Assembly (NCBI GenBank): GCA_039583875.1 | Contig: CM077151.1 | Location: forward strand, 20,170,326-20,234,325 | DNA length: 64,000 nt | From: Platanthera guangdongensis | Taxonomy: Eukaryota; Streptophyta; Magnoliopsida; Asparagales; Orchidaceae | Reading direction: 5' to 3' | Shown: piece by piece, positions 11,360 through 22,758 of the stretch | How the letters are laid out: each line of letters starts with the position of its first letter | Numbering within the stretch: position 1 is the stretch's first letter | Notes under the pieces: generated by a model | What the model saw: the letters and a program-made list of their open reading frames with translations, nothing else | The model's database searches: none | What the model was told of the DNA's origin: nothing | Made by a program: the position numbers and the translations under genes

Positions 11360-12580
11360 ATAAGATAAATATGATCAGATAGTAGAAGAAATGTCTGACG
11401 AACTCTGCTAATAACCGAATAAAGATCAGACCGCGATAGTGATCTTTTCGCGAGATCAGATATGATATCTTTAATATGAAGTCCAGATCAGCAAGATGAA
11501 ACCATCCTAATTATACTCCAATAGCATGGCTTGTCAACCATGGAGAACTAGATACTTTGATTAATGATTGGTGGCATTATCATTCGATAAGAGTAATAAA
11601 GAGCTTGTAAATCATCATCTGATAGAGCTTCATGCAAGCAGTGCATATAAGATGAGAGTAAGCAAAATGAATGTTGCAAATCCTTTTGATAGGTCAGATT
11701 TAACCTGTTAACCTGTGAAAAAGGCAGTTGATAAAAGGAGGTCTGTACTCGGAGATGACCAAAAAAGGCCGGATGCTGCCACAGGTGTTCCCTGCGGGCC
11801 TTATGCATTACCTGCGCAAGAAAGATCATCAGGAGTGTAGTCCTACTTTGAGCGGGCTGGCCGCGCTTCATTTAGAAAGCCATAAGAGAGAAAAACATAG
11901 GAAATCCTGAGAAGGATCGTTAGATACACTGCTCTCATGCCTCGGGTTACAACATCACTGATAAGTTAGGCCAGGTGCGCCAAGTGGTATATAACATTGC
12001 TCGTCTTTGGAAAGATCAGCGGAGTTGTGGGCCCCACGAAAGTACGGATTAAGAGTACCATAGAGTATTCGACCATCATAGTCATGAGATGATCGAAGAG
12101 ACAAGGCTACACTTGATCGTCATTGCTTGTCGAGCAAGGATCATCGTAACTGTATTGTATCCTTAGCGAAGCACAACAGAGCTAACACATGAGACCTCCC
12201 TTGATACTCACTTTGTGTTAGATACCGGTTAGGATCCAAAGCCCTGAAGTTCACCATCATAGATTGAGCGGCACCCACTGCACATACACGAACATTCCCC
12301 ACTATATGTGGTCATCATGACCTTAAGCCCGAGAACAATCTATGGAGGGAACAACAAGACTTGACGATGTCTCAGTGGTTTAGTGATCTTTTTGGCAAAG
12401 AGAAAATAGAGGATGAAACACTCCAAAAAAAGGAAATGTGTCAGTACGGGATCTCTGACGTAAAATTTATTGAACTGAGAGAACACTTAGAAGTGTTTTT
12501 AGAGAGGCAATGTTTAAAGAGTAAAGCAAAAATAACCGACCATGATTGTGAGGAGCTTTGAGGACTCTGCGTTGTACTTT
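11360..12580. other. Internal region of the gag-only Gypsy, no gene recognised
   Basis: This holds short frames on both strands (for example 11548-11871 minus and 12361-12561 plus) that resemble no family I know. It is part of the non-autonomous element, where pol would be expected, and I see no RT or integrase motif. Confidence 0.5.
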
Positions 12581-13212
12581 TCACTTCAGAATAGGTCTCC
12601 GAGTTTCTGAGCCGTTGTCGTTGATGCTTTCGATACCAAGACCGAAGTTCGTGTCGTTGATTTGGTTTCCTTCTTTTGAGACGAGAGGATTGCTCCCTAC
12701 CTCTTTGCTTTTTGAAGCAGACGGGTTGGAATGATCATTCTCCTGGAGCAAATGTTGGAATTTACCATGTTTCAGCATTTTCTCTACTAGTTGCTGAAGA
12801 GCTTCGCAGTCTTCTGTTACATGACCCTTCCCTTTGTGATATCGACAGTATTGGTCAGGGTCTTTGACCTTTTGATCAGCAGACTGAGAAGATCCCTCAT
12901 CGTTTGGTTTGCTCTTCATGACATGAGTTGCCCCACTCACTGTGCTATCAATATCAGATTTTTTGCTTGGGAAGAGACGTTGACGACGCTGGAAATTCCT
13001 CCCTTTTCTTACTCGCGGTTGAAAACCCTTTGGAAGAGACTTTGGAGGTTGCCTGATAGGGGGTAAAACTTCTGGGTCTCTCTTCCTCTTAGTGGAAAAT
13101 TCAGACAATTTTCTTGAGTGATTGGCAGGGTAAGCGATGGTTCGAGGACTGAGTTTGTAGAAAAACTCCTTTGTCCAGCAACCGGAGACTGCAAAGGGAC
13201 TGTACCCTGCAT
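12581..13212 (-). pseudogene. gag of the non-autonomous Gypsy element
   Basis: The open segment 12581-13108 begins MSEFSTKRKRDPEVLPPIRQ and has a basic stretch, then DPDQYCRYHKGKGHVTEDCE followed by LQQLVEKMLKHGKFQHLL. A C-R-Y-H-(x)-G-H-x-T-E-D-C block followed by a leucine-rich helix is typical of the gag of large Tat/Athila/Ogre-like Gypsy elements. An N-terminal extension in another frame lies at 13009-13212. No pol follows to the left. Confidence 0.7.
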
Positions 13213-13544
13213 AGGTGGGTAACTTGCCGAATAGGTATGAGGATCAACTGGCTAAAAAATTAGCGGATAAGAATGTGTTGGAGGGTAAGAATGTGGATTC
13301 CACACTGCTGGGTTGACTGTAGTAGCCGACACTTCTGCGGGTTGCGAGTCTCGTCGCCGCATTATAGCGGCTAGGGTGTCGTTAATCGCCACAATCTGCC
13401 GGGCAGTTTTCCGACGTGTCAGCAAGAGGGCTTACCAGAGAGCATGTTTACTGGTACGAGGAATGTTTTGAGGAAGTTGGTGGTCTGACATGAATAATCG
13501 TTGATTTTCACCGTCTGTTCGAGATCTGAAGGTCGCGTGTTAAC

Positions 13545-15060
13545 TGTTGATGCATGAAAAAGTGGAGGAAAGGAGAGAGGGAGTCCGCGAGTGTAGCAAA
13601 TAACGGGTGTGTTCGGTCTCACATGCTGATACGAGGTGATGAGGTTGATGAAGATGCAGGGAAAAGCTTCTGAGTGCTCAAGAGTGGAGCAAGCGCTTGA
13701 TCAAAGGTTGCAGGGATAGAGGAAAGGTGGATGATGATCCGAGTGCGGAGATGGCCGGGAGGTTGATGAGGAACTGTCGAGCAGACAATTACTTTGACGG
13801 TTGGGTTTGCAGGTTGATCCCGAGAGAGGTGAGTTGAGAAGAAGAGGGGGCCGCTAGCAGCGACAACAACAGACTTCGCCCGCCGCGGCTTAAATGCCAC
13901 TCTTGCGACGAGCTTTCCTTTAATTATAATTCAGTGTTACAACTTGAGTTGCACCTTTACATGAAAAGCAAATAAAGGGTACAAAGGGAAGCTGACGGAT
14001 AAGGAAAGAAGTTGCCAGGAGGCCGCACAGATTGGGCAGAGAGGTCGGCAGACCGCGCGGATAACTGATCCCGCAGCTCGCTAGACTAAGCCGAGCGGAC
14101 TGCGCGTTCAGGAAAAGAGGACAATTAAGGTTGCGCGAACAAGAAAGCTTTTTCCGCAGGACTTGATGCCTTGGCCTTGTCGTCGGTTGTCCTGTCTCTC
14201 CCCCCTCAAATACGAGGTATGTGGGGCTATTTATAGGCCCGAGGAGGTAACCGCTTTTGGTAACGTCACCCCCGGTGAGTTGGTGAGTTGTGAGAGTAGA
14301 ACGGGGAGTCTGCCGAGTCCGCACCATGCTGTGCGGTTAGGGACTTGTCTTCTGGAGCTGATTTACTATTTGGCGGACTGGGATGAGTCCGTCTCTGCTA
14401 TACTAAGCGAGCCCGCACTGAGTTATGCGAGCTGATGAGTTGTCCGCCCGCTGCTGGGAAGAAGCGGGTGCTGAAAAGCTGAGCGGCGGACTGCATGAGG
14501 AGTCCGCCTCTGCTGCAAGGAAGCGTGTTGGTGGAAAGGGTTTGCCAATGCAGGCGGACTGAAGAGTTAGACTGCATAACGACTCCGCCCAGCCCGCGGC
14601 GGACGAGATGGGTTCGCTGAATGTTGTGCGGATTGACGAAGAGCTGGAGCAAGTCCACGCTCCATAGGCAGACTGCGATAGAGTCCGCGAACTGCAAGCA
14701 GACGAGAGCTGGTCAACTGGGCGACCTGACGGACTGAAGAAGCAGGTCGCCCCCTCTGCTGAAGTCCGCCTCCTGTTGGACGGCCTGGAGATTGTCGCCC
14801 TCTGTTGGACGACCTGAAGGCAGGTCGCCGACTGCCGGGCGGACTGATATGGCGTAGGGCGCATACGCTGGTTCGCCGACTGGAGCTCGTTGCCTATCGT
14901 TGAGCGACCTGGAGGCAGGTCGCTTGACGATGTGGCGGTTCGGCTTGCTTGCGCGACTTGCAGGAGGGAGGACTGGTCGCGACCTACACGGTGAACCTGG
15001 AGCAGGCCGCGACTTGCAAGCTGGCTACCTTGGGAGGGATCGCCGATTTTTGGGTTAACA
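13545..15060 (-). repeat. Right (5') LTR of the gag-only Gypsy element
   Basis: This 1516-bp LTR is co-linear with 8794-10591 apart from the 282-bp difference. It has a minus-strand TATAAATAG at 14228-14236. Its right edge abuts hAT-1 coding sequence. Confidence 0.8.
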
Positions 15061-16088
15061 CTGATATCAAAAGTTTGAAGCAACACTTATGTGACGGATA
15101 TGAAGATGTATCCAAGTGTTATAAAATTACTTCTGAAATAGCTGCTGAGATGTATTCAGTTTTAAATTGTAAAAAAAGACAATGTGCATTTGACTGCTGA
15201 TGATGACAATGAGAGTGAACAAAGATAGTCAACATGATCACATAATGTATTCCCAACATTATCTACTGCTAAATCATCATTTGTCCCAAGTTCTGAGACA
15301 AGTGCCAAAAAGAGAAAAGTAATCCACTTGTCACAAAAAGGGGCCCTATGGATGCTCATGTGAGGTGCGCTCCTGAAGATGTAGTAGATGATAGACGTGC
15401 CAAAGTCACTGCACAAACTACTATCGAGAGATGTTTTAGGTCACCAGAAGAAGAAAAAAGAGTTGATAGTTATGTTGTCGATTTGTTCTATGATTGTGGA
15501 ATTCCATTCAATGCTGCCAAGACACGAAGTTTTGAAGTCATGCTTGAAGCAATTGGACAGTATGAGCTTGATTATAAAGGGTCTGGTTGTAATGATTTGA
15601 GAGTCTCATTGCTATCGAATACAAAAGATAAAGCTAAGAAGATGAAGACAACCTATCAAGCATACTGGAGGAGATATGGTTGCACACTTATGTCAGATGG
15701 TTGGACAGACAAAAGAGAGAGACATTTGATCAATTTCCTAGTCAACTATCTAGAATGATCCTATTTTATGGGTTCCGTAGATGCATCCAGTCATATTCAA
15801 GATACCGCAATGTTATCTGAGTTACTTGATTGCTATATTAGAGAGATAGAAGCTGAGTGCGTTGTTCTGGTAAATTTTTTAGTCTCATTAATTTTCATAT
15901 TTCAAGTTAATAGTCTAAAAGACTACAACTTTCAATATATACAAATTACAAAGTTATGTTGTATGTAGGTGGTGACTGACAATGCTTCAAATTACATGGC
16001 AGCTGGTAGAATTTTAATGGGGAGAAGACCAACATTATTTTGGACTCCGTGTGCAGCTCATTGTATTGATCTTATGTTAGAGGATATA

Positions 16089-16711
16089 TGCTAAGTTATC
16101 AAAGACGCAAGGCGCATCGAGGCGCAAATGGCCCCTGGAGCCTAGGCGCAAGGCGCAAGGCGCAGGCGCGCGCCTGAGGCATGTGAGGCGCAAAATTGGG
16201 GGAAAAGGAAATTGAGCGAATTGGACGCCCAATTCGCCGAAATTGAGCGAATTGGGCGCCCAATTCGCCGAAATTGAGCGAATTGGGCGCCCAATTCGCC
16301 GAAATTGAGCGAATTGGGCGCCCAATTCGCCGAAATTGTGCGAATTGGGCGCCCAATTCGCCGAAATTGTGCGAATTCGCGAAATTTCAGCGAATTGAGC
16401 GCCCAATTCGCTCAATTTCAGCAAATTGGGACCCCAATTCACTCAATTTCAGCGAATTGGGAGCCCAAGTGCGCCTAGGGGGTTCCTCGGGTGCGTCCAA
16501 GATCATGTTTTTGCCTATATCAAAACTTTTTTTTTAAAAAAATACCTTGAAAGGCTCGGGCGCGCCTTTGGCGCGCCTGAGAGCCTGTAAGGTGCGCGCC
16601 GAGGCGCGCCTGAGGAGCGCCTGGGGCACATCGCCCGCCTCAGCTGTGCTGAGGCGCGGTGGGCTGCGCCCGACGCCTCAGGCTCGCCTAGGCGTGCGCC
16701 TTGACAACTAT
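16089..16711. mobile_element. GC-rich MITE with palindromic array, inside hAT-1
   Basis: The 623-bp element is flanked by GGATATA on both sides (16082-16088 and 16712-16718). Removing the element and one copy rejoins the hAT reading frame (LEDI then DKLKQ). The ends are inverted: AGTTATCAAAGACGC on the left and, reversed, AGTTGTCAAGGCGC on the right. The interior is rich in GGCGC and holds a 31-bp tandem array. No coding capacity is visible. Confidence 0.85.
16218..16359. repeat. Five-copy 31-bp array of an 18-bp palindrome
   Basis: GAATTGGGCGCCCAATTC is a perfect palindrome and occurs at 16249, 16280, 16311 and 16342, with a one-base variant at 16218. The spacing is always 31 bp and the linkers are near GCCGAAATTGAGC. 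Degenerate units continue to about 16460. Apparent proteins on both strands are artefacts of the repeat. Confidence 0.92.
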
Positions 16712-17960
16712 GGATATAGACAAACTAAAACAGAGTAAAATTGTTATAAGAAAGATAATGATGATCACAAATTTCATCTACATACACACTGTTTACTTGA
16801 TGCAATAAAGACTACTGTAAGTGGTGATCTAGTGTGGCATTCAGTGACTAGATTTACAACATCATTCATTACTCTACAAAGTGTGCTTAAGCATGAGGAA
16901 AAACTGAAATTATTCTGTCTCGTATTCGTGAAATGCCGCTAATTTGACAAAAAATGAAGCCGGAAAACAAGTTGTTGAAGTAATATTTTTATCTGTTTTT
17001 TGGAATGGAGTAAGAGATTGTCTAAAAGGAGGAAAACCACTGATTGCTGTTTTGCGATTAGTAGATGAAGATGAAAGGCCGGCTATACCTGAAGTATATG
17101 TGACAATGAAAGAAGCTAAATAAAAGATCTAAGATTATTTTGATAACAAGAAAAGATTATTTTAAAAGATTATTTACATTGTTGAAAATAGGTGGACAAA
17201 TCAAATGAAGCAAAAGTTATACAAGACGTCTTTGTTTCTAAATCCAAGCAAATATTTTGAATACGAGAAAAAACTTAATGATGATGCCTGATAATTTCAA
17301 GATGCTTTCAATAATGTTATTGCAAGACTAGTGACCGATCAAGAATTACAAGACAAGATTGCAGAGCAAGACACTAACTACAAAACATCTTGAAATAGTT
17401 TTGAAAAACTTATGACTATTAGACAACGAACTACCTTAAATCTTAGTAAGTATTGATTAAGTTTTTATTTTTTCTTAAATTATTTATATGTCAAATAATT
17501 TATATTTGTCTTAAATGAATAGTGAATTGGTGGGGTGCACATGGATGACCGAATGTTGACCTTATAAAGGAAGCATCACGCATATTTGGCTTATGTTGTT
17601 TTTCTTGTAGTTGTGAGCGCAACTGAAGTACTTTTGAGTTTGTAAGTATACAAATATTCAATATAAAAATTAATATTTTTATACTGACTAATAAGTTTAC
17701 AATTATCTTGATTCAGATTCACACAAAGAAAAGAAATAGATTGAAGCATCAAAAGCTTAGTGATCTTGTATACATCAAATATAATCGTCGTTTACAAGCA
17801 CGATTCCAAGAAAACGTGAAAAAGGAAGAAATTACAATCATTTAGTGCTTGATGAGCTAGATTGGAGTAGTGAGTGGATGATGAACAAATCAGAGGATGC
17901 ACTAGTTTTTGAAGATGATAATCTCATATGAGAAGTTGTAGAAAGAGCTATTGGAACTGA

Positions 17961-18406
17961 TGCTCTGTTTGGGACAGCTCTGGCGGATTGAAAAGCTGCT
18001 GTCCGGATAGAGCTATTTTAAAATAGATCTCTGCGGAGCAGTTTTGAAAAGCTGCAGAGTGTTTGGGTGTTCTGTGCAGAAGTGCGCTCGGAATCGCCGA
18101 ATGAAGGACGTCGGGGGCTCGGAATCGCCGGAGGATGGCCGTCCGGGGCTCGGAATCGCCGGAGGAAGGCCGTCCGGCCTCTAAGCATGTTCCAACTGAA
18201 GAAACCATTAGATTTCCAAAACCTGTGAGAGAGAAAGCTATTTTGCAGGAGCAGAAGTTGGGGGGGGGGGAGATTTCTGAAAAGTTGCAAAACAGCTCCA
18301 GATTTTTGAAAAGCTCTTCACAAGGAGCTGTCCCAAACACATATAAAGCAGCTCTGGTGGCTGGAATAGAGATTTTCCATCCGCCAGAGCTCTCCCAAAC
18401 AAACCT
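17961..18406. mobile_element. PIF/Harbinger-type MITE in the hAT-1 tail
   Basis: The terminal inverted repeats are CTCTGTTTGGGACAGCTCTG on the left and, reversed, GTTTGGGAGAGCTCTGGCGG on the right. The first 110 bp or so match the left end of the Harbinger element at 38814 almost base for base (AATAGATCTCTG, CAGAGTGTTTGGGTGTT). A roughly 32-bp unit (GGAATCGCCGGAGG...) occurs three times at about 18088-18180. It carries no gene and looks like a short relative mobilised by that family. The TSD is eroded, so the exact edges are uncertain by a base or two. Confidence 0.8.
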
Positions 18407-18603
18407 ATAAGTCTCGAAATTTACGAAGTGAAGCTGAAGCTAATCCTCAACTATTGGATGAAATGAATGAAAATTTATATCATTTTTTCTTTGCCAATGC
18501 TGATGAAGATATTGAAAATAATTATGGGCAAAAGACAAGTACCTCAAACCAACCAAGCACATGCAATGCCAATGACGACTTACTAGATGATGATTCTAGT
18601 TGA

Positions 18604-19130
18604 TCTTTTATGATTTTTAAATATATTTTTTTTAAATATTATTCATGCTAATATGCTATTATGCATTGGATGAAGACATTTTGAATTTGACCACAATACT
18701 ATACTATGATTTTTTTTGTGTTCCCTTATTGCTTTCTCAGAAGTTTGTATTGAACTACTGATTGACATTGATTTTTCTTACTGCAAAGTGTCCATATATC
18801 AGAAGCTATTGCTTACTGCTATGAAGAAAAAATCTGTGTGACTGTGTTTGTATTTGGTAGTTTGGTAGATTGACATTGTTTTTTCTTACTGCTGACTGCC
18901 CATATATCAAAAGCTACTGCTTACTGCTATCAGTGCTATGAAGAAAAAAAAACTGTGGCTGTGTTTGTATTTGGTTGATTGGTAGATTGACGTTGCTTTT
19001 TCTTACTGCTAACTGCCCATATATCAAAAACCACTGCTAACTGTTATGAAGAAAAAATTTGTGTGGCTGTGTGTTTGTATTTGATAGTTTGGTACTTGGT
19101 AAACATTCTGTTTAAGTAAAAAAAAGAGCT
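18604..19130. repeat. Three tandem copies of a roughly 110-bp unit downstream of hAT-1
   Basis: Each unit starts TTGACRTTG, contains TTTTTCTTACTGC, CATATATCA and CTGCT, and ends TGTTTGTATTTG. Units begin near 18771, 18873 and 18989, and the array ends about 19095. It lies after the hAT-1 stop codon and may be part of that element's 3' end. No coding is seen. Confidence 0.7.
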
Positions 19131-19213
19131 TTAGATAGCGGTTATTATAATAACCGCTGTCTAAATTCTGGAAGGCAGTTTTAAGACAACAGTTATTGTA
19201 ATAACCACCGTCT
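19131..19213. repeat. Two adjacent near-perfect hairpins
   Basis: 19131-19164 is a palindrome built on GCGGTTATTATAATAACCGC, extended by TTAGATA/TGTCTAA with one mismatch. 19184-19213 is a diverged second copy (AGACAAC...GTAATAACCACCGTCT). Such AGACAGCGGTTAT hairpins occur in ends of some plant DNA transposons, but I cannot assign the family. Confidence 0.7.
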
Positions 19214-19709
19214 ATAGACTGCAGACCGGTGAAAATAAGTCCTCCTAAGTGGAGCCTAAGATGATACACATGATGTTTCTCTTCAGGAAGTTGAGCAATG
19301 ACATCAATTATTATTGATGCGCGAATCTATGCGAGAAGTTTTGGTGAAGGTGAGGTAAGAGGAAGACGAAAGATAAGTTAAAAAGTGGAAAAAAGAGAGG
19401 CAAAATAAAATAAACATGCTAAACATCATTTTGGTTCCGCTATCACAGCTTAACTATACATGAAATTGGACTGAAATTTATAATAGTAATTTTTTGAGAT
19501 TAGACTGATATTTAGGGCCTATTTTGCTCGCCGTTGGAGCTCTGACACGGCGATTGACGGAGGTGGGACAGAGGTGACCCAAATGTGTGTCCGGGACGAC
19601 GATGTTTGCTTTTGTCTGCCACCGTGGAAAATGGCTCAGTTCTGAATAGAGCCGGAGGCTCCAGTCCGCCGTTGCGGTTCTCCTTTTTCCCGCCTCCCGT
19701 GGCAGCCGC

Positions 19710-21593
19710 AGTTACAAATAACGAAGATGCCGGAACAAGAAGAACACATTACTGATTATTTGAAAGGAGCACACAATACAATATGGGGCAATCCCCGACC
19801 AAGATCAAGGAGGCTGGGTCCTTCAAGATCCTTCTATCTAAACAGAGCCCAAAATACTAGAACCTTCAAGATACCTAACACCTAAACCCCTCCCCCTTTA
19901 TATATATGAGGGAAGGTAATCATATGAGGAAATTCAAAATCATTTAAATAATTAATTAATCTAATTAATATTAAATAATTAATGTTAATCAATTTATTAA
20001 CACAAGTTAATTACAAAAATTAATCATGACGGTTTTCAAATGCGCACTTTGATGGTTCCGACGAGTAGTGGCTCCTCCGACAAATGCATGATGGTGGCAT
20101 TATACCAGACTCAAAAATTGACCTTGTCCTCAAGGCCGAGTTTTAATTTTCTGTTAGGGTCTTTAAGAATGAGAGTGACATATAATTTGTGGCCCTTGGG
20201 TGTAAAGAAGGGAAAAAGATGGGGAATAAAAAATAAAGGCGGTATTAAAGTGAAATGAAGAGGGGGGGGGGGCGACAACTTGTGGAAATAAAATAAAAGA
20301 GGAGGCGTGGTTTGTTGGTGTGAGAGAATGTAAATGAAGAGGATGAGATAATAGAGGAAAGGAAGTCAAATTTAACAGTTAGTGGAAGAGGGGGTAGCTG
20401 ATGACATGGGAAAGAGGAGGTACTAGTGGGGTGCATGACAATTATAAAGAGGCGGACACATTTATGGATGGTACAAAACTGGGCGAAAGGAGGAGGCAAA
20501 AGAAAAACTCGGCAACCAACCTTACAAGAGCGCCAGGCATGCACGTGCTCGAGAGGGAAATGGGATGGTGGCATGTGAAGGAGGCGTGGGCGTCGAAGTC
20601 GAGATGCGGAGGCACCTGCGCGGGCTTCGATTGATGCTTCAGGGAAGCCTTCTAGTGAAAGCGGAGGTCGAGAGACAGTGTCGATTGAGGAAGTGGTGAC
20701 GCCGACACTTGTGGTGGAGTACCGTTGCTGTGGAGGCCTCAGCGTTGAGCGACTGGCCCCATCAAAGACATCGATGATTTGATGAGAGGCTTTAGAAGCT
20801 TGAGTGTTTGCGGTCCACTGGTTTTGTTGAAGACATCATCGGGTGGCCTGAACTTATCCAGACGGTCCAAATCGTTGCGGTTTGCTGGAACCTAGTCGTG
20901 GTTGCTCCTGGACAAAGAAACGTGAACTGTCGTAGTTGTTGATGGTAGAAAATCCAGCAGACCAGTGTTCTGTTTTGCTGGTGATGAGCCACTGGACGGA
21001 TCTGCCGATGCGGCGGTCTGTACTCTGAGAAGCGGCGACAGAGGACAGTCTCAATGAGCCGCAAGACGCTGTAGACTCGTGTCGAGGGACACCATGATGT
21101 TGTCCTTGTCGTCGAAGCGACGTTCGACGACGTTGAGGTGGGTGTCCATCATGGCACAATCCCCGACGGCTTGGAACAAGCGGACGGGGCGACATGTCAG
21201 ACCATTGTTACAAATAGCGAAGATGCCGGAACAAGAAGAACACAATATTGATTAATTGAAAGGAGTATACGATACATCCGGAGCAAGCCCCAGCCAAGGT
21301 CAAGGAGGCTGGGTCCCCCAAAATCCTTCTTTCCAAAGAGAGCCCAAAATATTAGAACCTTTAAGATACCTAACATCTAAACCCCTCCCCTTTATATAGA
21401 TGAGGGAGGGTAACCATACATGGAAATACAAAATCATTTAAGTAAATAATTAATCTAATTATTATTAAATAATCAATATTAATCAATTAATTAATACAAG
21501 TTAATTATAAGAATTAATCACGACGGTTTCCAAATACCCACTCCGATGGTTCTGACGAGCAGTGGCTCTTCTGGCAAATGCGTGAGGGTAACA
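19710..21593 (-). mobile_element. Short Gypsy-type LTR element with gag remnant
   Basis: Direct repeats 19710-20099 and 21206-21593 (390 and 388 bp) share long blocks such as GAAGATGCCGGAACAAGAAG and CAAGGAGGCTGGGTCC. The 1.1-kb interior is minus-strand: next to the left LTR it has the reverse of CCTTGAGGACAAGG, common just before the 3' LTR of Gypsy elements. Near the right LTR a gag N-terminus (MMDTHLNVVERRFDDKDNI) lies at about 21051-21150. RT and integrase are absent. Flanks GCCGC and TCCAC are a weak TSD match. Confidence 0.72.
21206..21593 (-). repeat. 5' LTR of the short Gypsy element
   Basis: The repeat is TGTTACAAAT...GGGTAACA, with the paired copy at 19710-20099. A TATATAGATGAGG-like box and an AT-rich stretch are conserved in both. 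Confidence 0.78.
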
Positions 21594-21678
21594 TCCACAC
21601 GCTCAAACAGAGCCTTAAAGGCTTAAACTCATCTTAAATTAAGAAATGACCAAATTTCTCTTCAGAATAAATATAAAG

Positions 21679-21879
21679 TGTGGAGAATCACAAGAGTGAG
21701 AAACTTAATGAGAAGATTTATTAATTTCTCAAATTCCTCATATTTTGAATACATATATTATACACATTATATAAGAATAAAAGGGGAGAAGGAGAAGCTA
21801 TCCTATAATGTGAGACTAAACAAAGAGAATTAGCTGAACTAATGAGCCTTAATATTGGGTTTTACATTTTCCTTCAACA
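21679..21879 (-). repeat. 3' LTR of Copia B (201 bp)
   Basis: The repeat is TGTGGAGAATCAC...CCTTCAACA. It matches 34336-34536 throughout, with scattered differences. Confidence 0.9.
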
Positions 21880-21931
21880 TTTCCCCACAAGCTGGGACAT
21901 ATAAATCGTAGGCACTGAGCTCAGACAAAAA

Positions 21932-22439
21932 CTAATAGTGCAACGGTCGTGGTAGGTCCTTGGTGAGAATGTCAGCTACTTGCTCGGTAGCAGGAACATG
22001 CCGTAATTCCAACTTCTTCAATTGAATCTTCTGCCAACTGAAGTGACGATCGACCTCAATATGTTTAGTTCGCTTGTGGAACACGGGGTTCTTAGAAATT
22101 TGTATTGCAGCTTGACTGTCACACAATAGAGTTGCAGGTGAGGAGAGGTTAACTCCCAAATCACGAAGGAGACCTTCTAGTCAGGTGAGTTCAGACACAA
22201 CAATAGTCATTGCACGATACTCGGCTTCAACTGACAAACACGCAACAAACAAATGCTTTTTGTTATGCCAGGTAATAAGATGCCCTCCAAAATAAGTACA
22301 GAAAGCAGTTGTGGAGCGTTGATCATCTAGAGAACCAGCGTAATCAACGTCAAAGTAGGCAATCAGAGCTAGGGAGGAAGAGGAAGATGGTTTATATACG
22401 AGCCCTTGTCCAGGCGCCGCCTTCAAGTATCTGAGAATG
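21932..22439 (-). pseudogene. Copia B RNase H domain
   Basis: 21932-22159 reads LLCDSQAAIQISKNPVFHKR, TKHIEVDRHF and VADILTKDLP, the C-terminal RNase H part. 22181-22426 has IAYFDVDYAGSLDDQRSTTA and SVEAEYRAM, the N-terminal part; the ADWAG-type motif here is VDYAG. A frame break separates them, and the gag-only Gypsy interrupts the upstream part. Confidence 0.85.
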
Positions 22440-22667
22440 TGTTATGAACCGAAACAGTTTCTGCACTGTTGATCATTGGATGGGGACGAAGGTTACGGAG
22501 ACTGAACCAACGAGCTCAGTCTCCCCATCCTCCTAGGCGAACTGGGGGGCCCCAGCCGGTCCTCGACTGGGTATTTGAGGGGTGCAACGGCAGCTCCTAG
22601 GGCACAGAATATTAATCGCATGTAGTTCTCTCCCGTTTTTTGTCGTAGGAGTAGGGTAATCGTAACA
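22440..22667 (+). repeat. 5' LTR of the TR-GAG element
   Basis: The 228-bp LTR pairs with 24380-24609. Shared blocks include TTACGGAGACTGAA, CAGTCTCCCCATCCTCCTA and GAGTAGGGTAATCGTAACA. Confidence 0.9.
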
Positions 22668-22758
22668 ATTGGCATCAAAGGTGTCCTGTTCTATCGTTGA
22701 ACATGGCGACACACGTTTCACGACGCTGGAAGAGGGAGAATAAGGATTGTGAGACCTC

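Larger units (their letters stand above)
8794..15060 (-). mobile_element. Non-autonomous Gypsy-type element with gag only (LARD/TR-GAG type)
   Basis: Two long direct repeats, 8794-10591 and 13545-15060, start TGTTGATG and end GGTTAACA, and flank about 2.95 kb of internal DNA. The only protein-like region is a minus-strand gag. A TATAAATAG box on the minus strand in both LTRs (near 9477 and 14228) agrees with that direction. The internal region has no protease, RT or integrase. It sits inside the hAT-1 coding sequence between the BED finger and SLKQHL. Flanking pentamers GTGGT (8789-8793) and CTGAT (15061-15065) match at three of five bases, compatible with an aged target-site duplication. Confidence 0.82.
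8611..18603 (+). pseudogene. hAT-family transposase (hAT-1), split by three insertions
   Basis: The gene starts at 8611 with MEDQNNNSLAPSID and a BED zinc-finger region (DPGWKYDH, then a TGA at 8728, then NFC-type residues in which the first Cys is Tyr). It resumes at 15061 with SLKQHLCDGYEDVSKC. At 15348-15758 the DUF659 domain is clear: FYDCGIPFNAAKTRSFEVML and CTLMSDGWTDKRERHLINFL. It continues at about 15969 (VVTDNASNYMAAGR, CAAHCIDLMLEDI), after the MITE at 16719, through LKGGKPLIAVLRLVDEDERP (about 17030), to the hATC dimerisation region (RNRLKHQKLSDLVYIKYN, about 17730). It ends at a TGA at 18601-18603. Many stops and frameshifts make it inactive. Confidence 0.85.

Noticed and set aside
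13500..13544. tRNA-like words (TTCGAGATCTGAAGGTCGCG) beside the right LTR
   Set aside because: It sits where a primer-binding site is expected and lacks a complete cloverleaf, so it is not a tRNA gene; I could not assign the tRNA with confidence.
16077..16537. Repetitive proteins on both strands (GAQFAQFRRI-like repeats)
   Set aside because: They are produced by the 31-bp palindromic array, which reads similarly on both strands.
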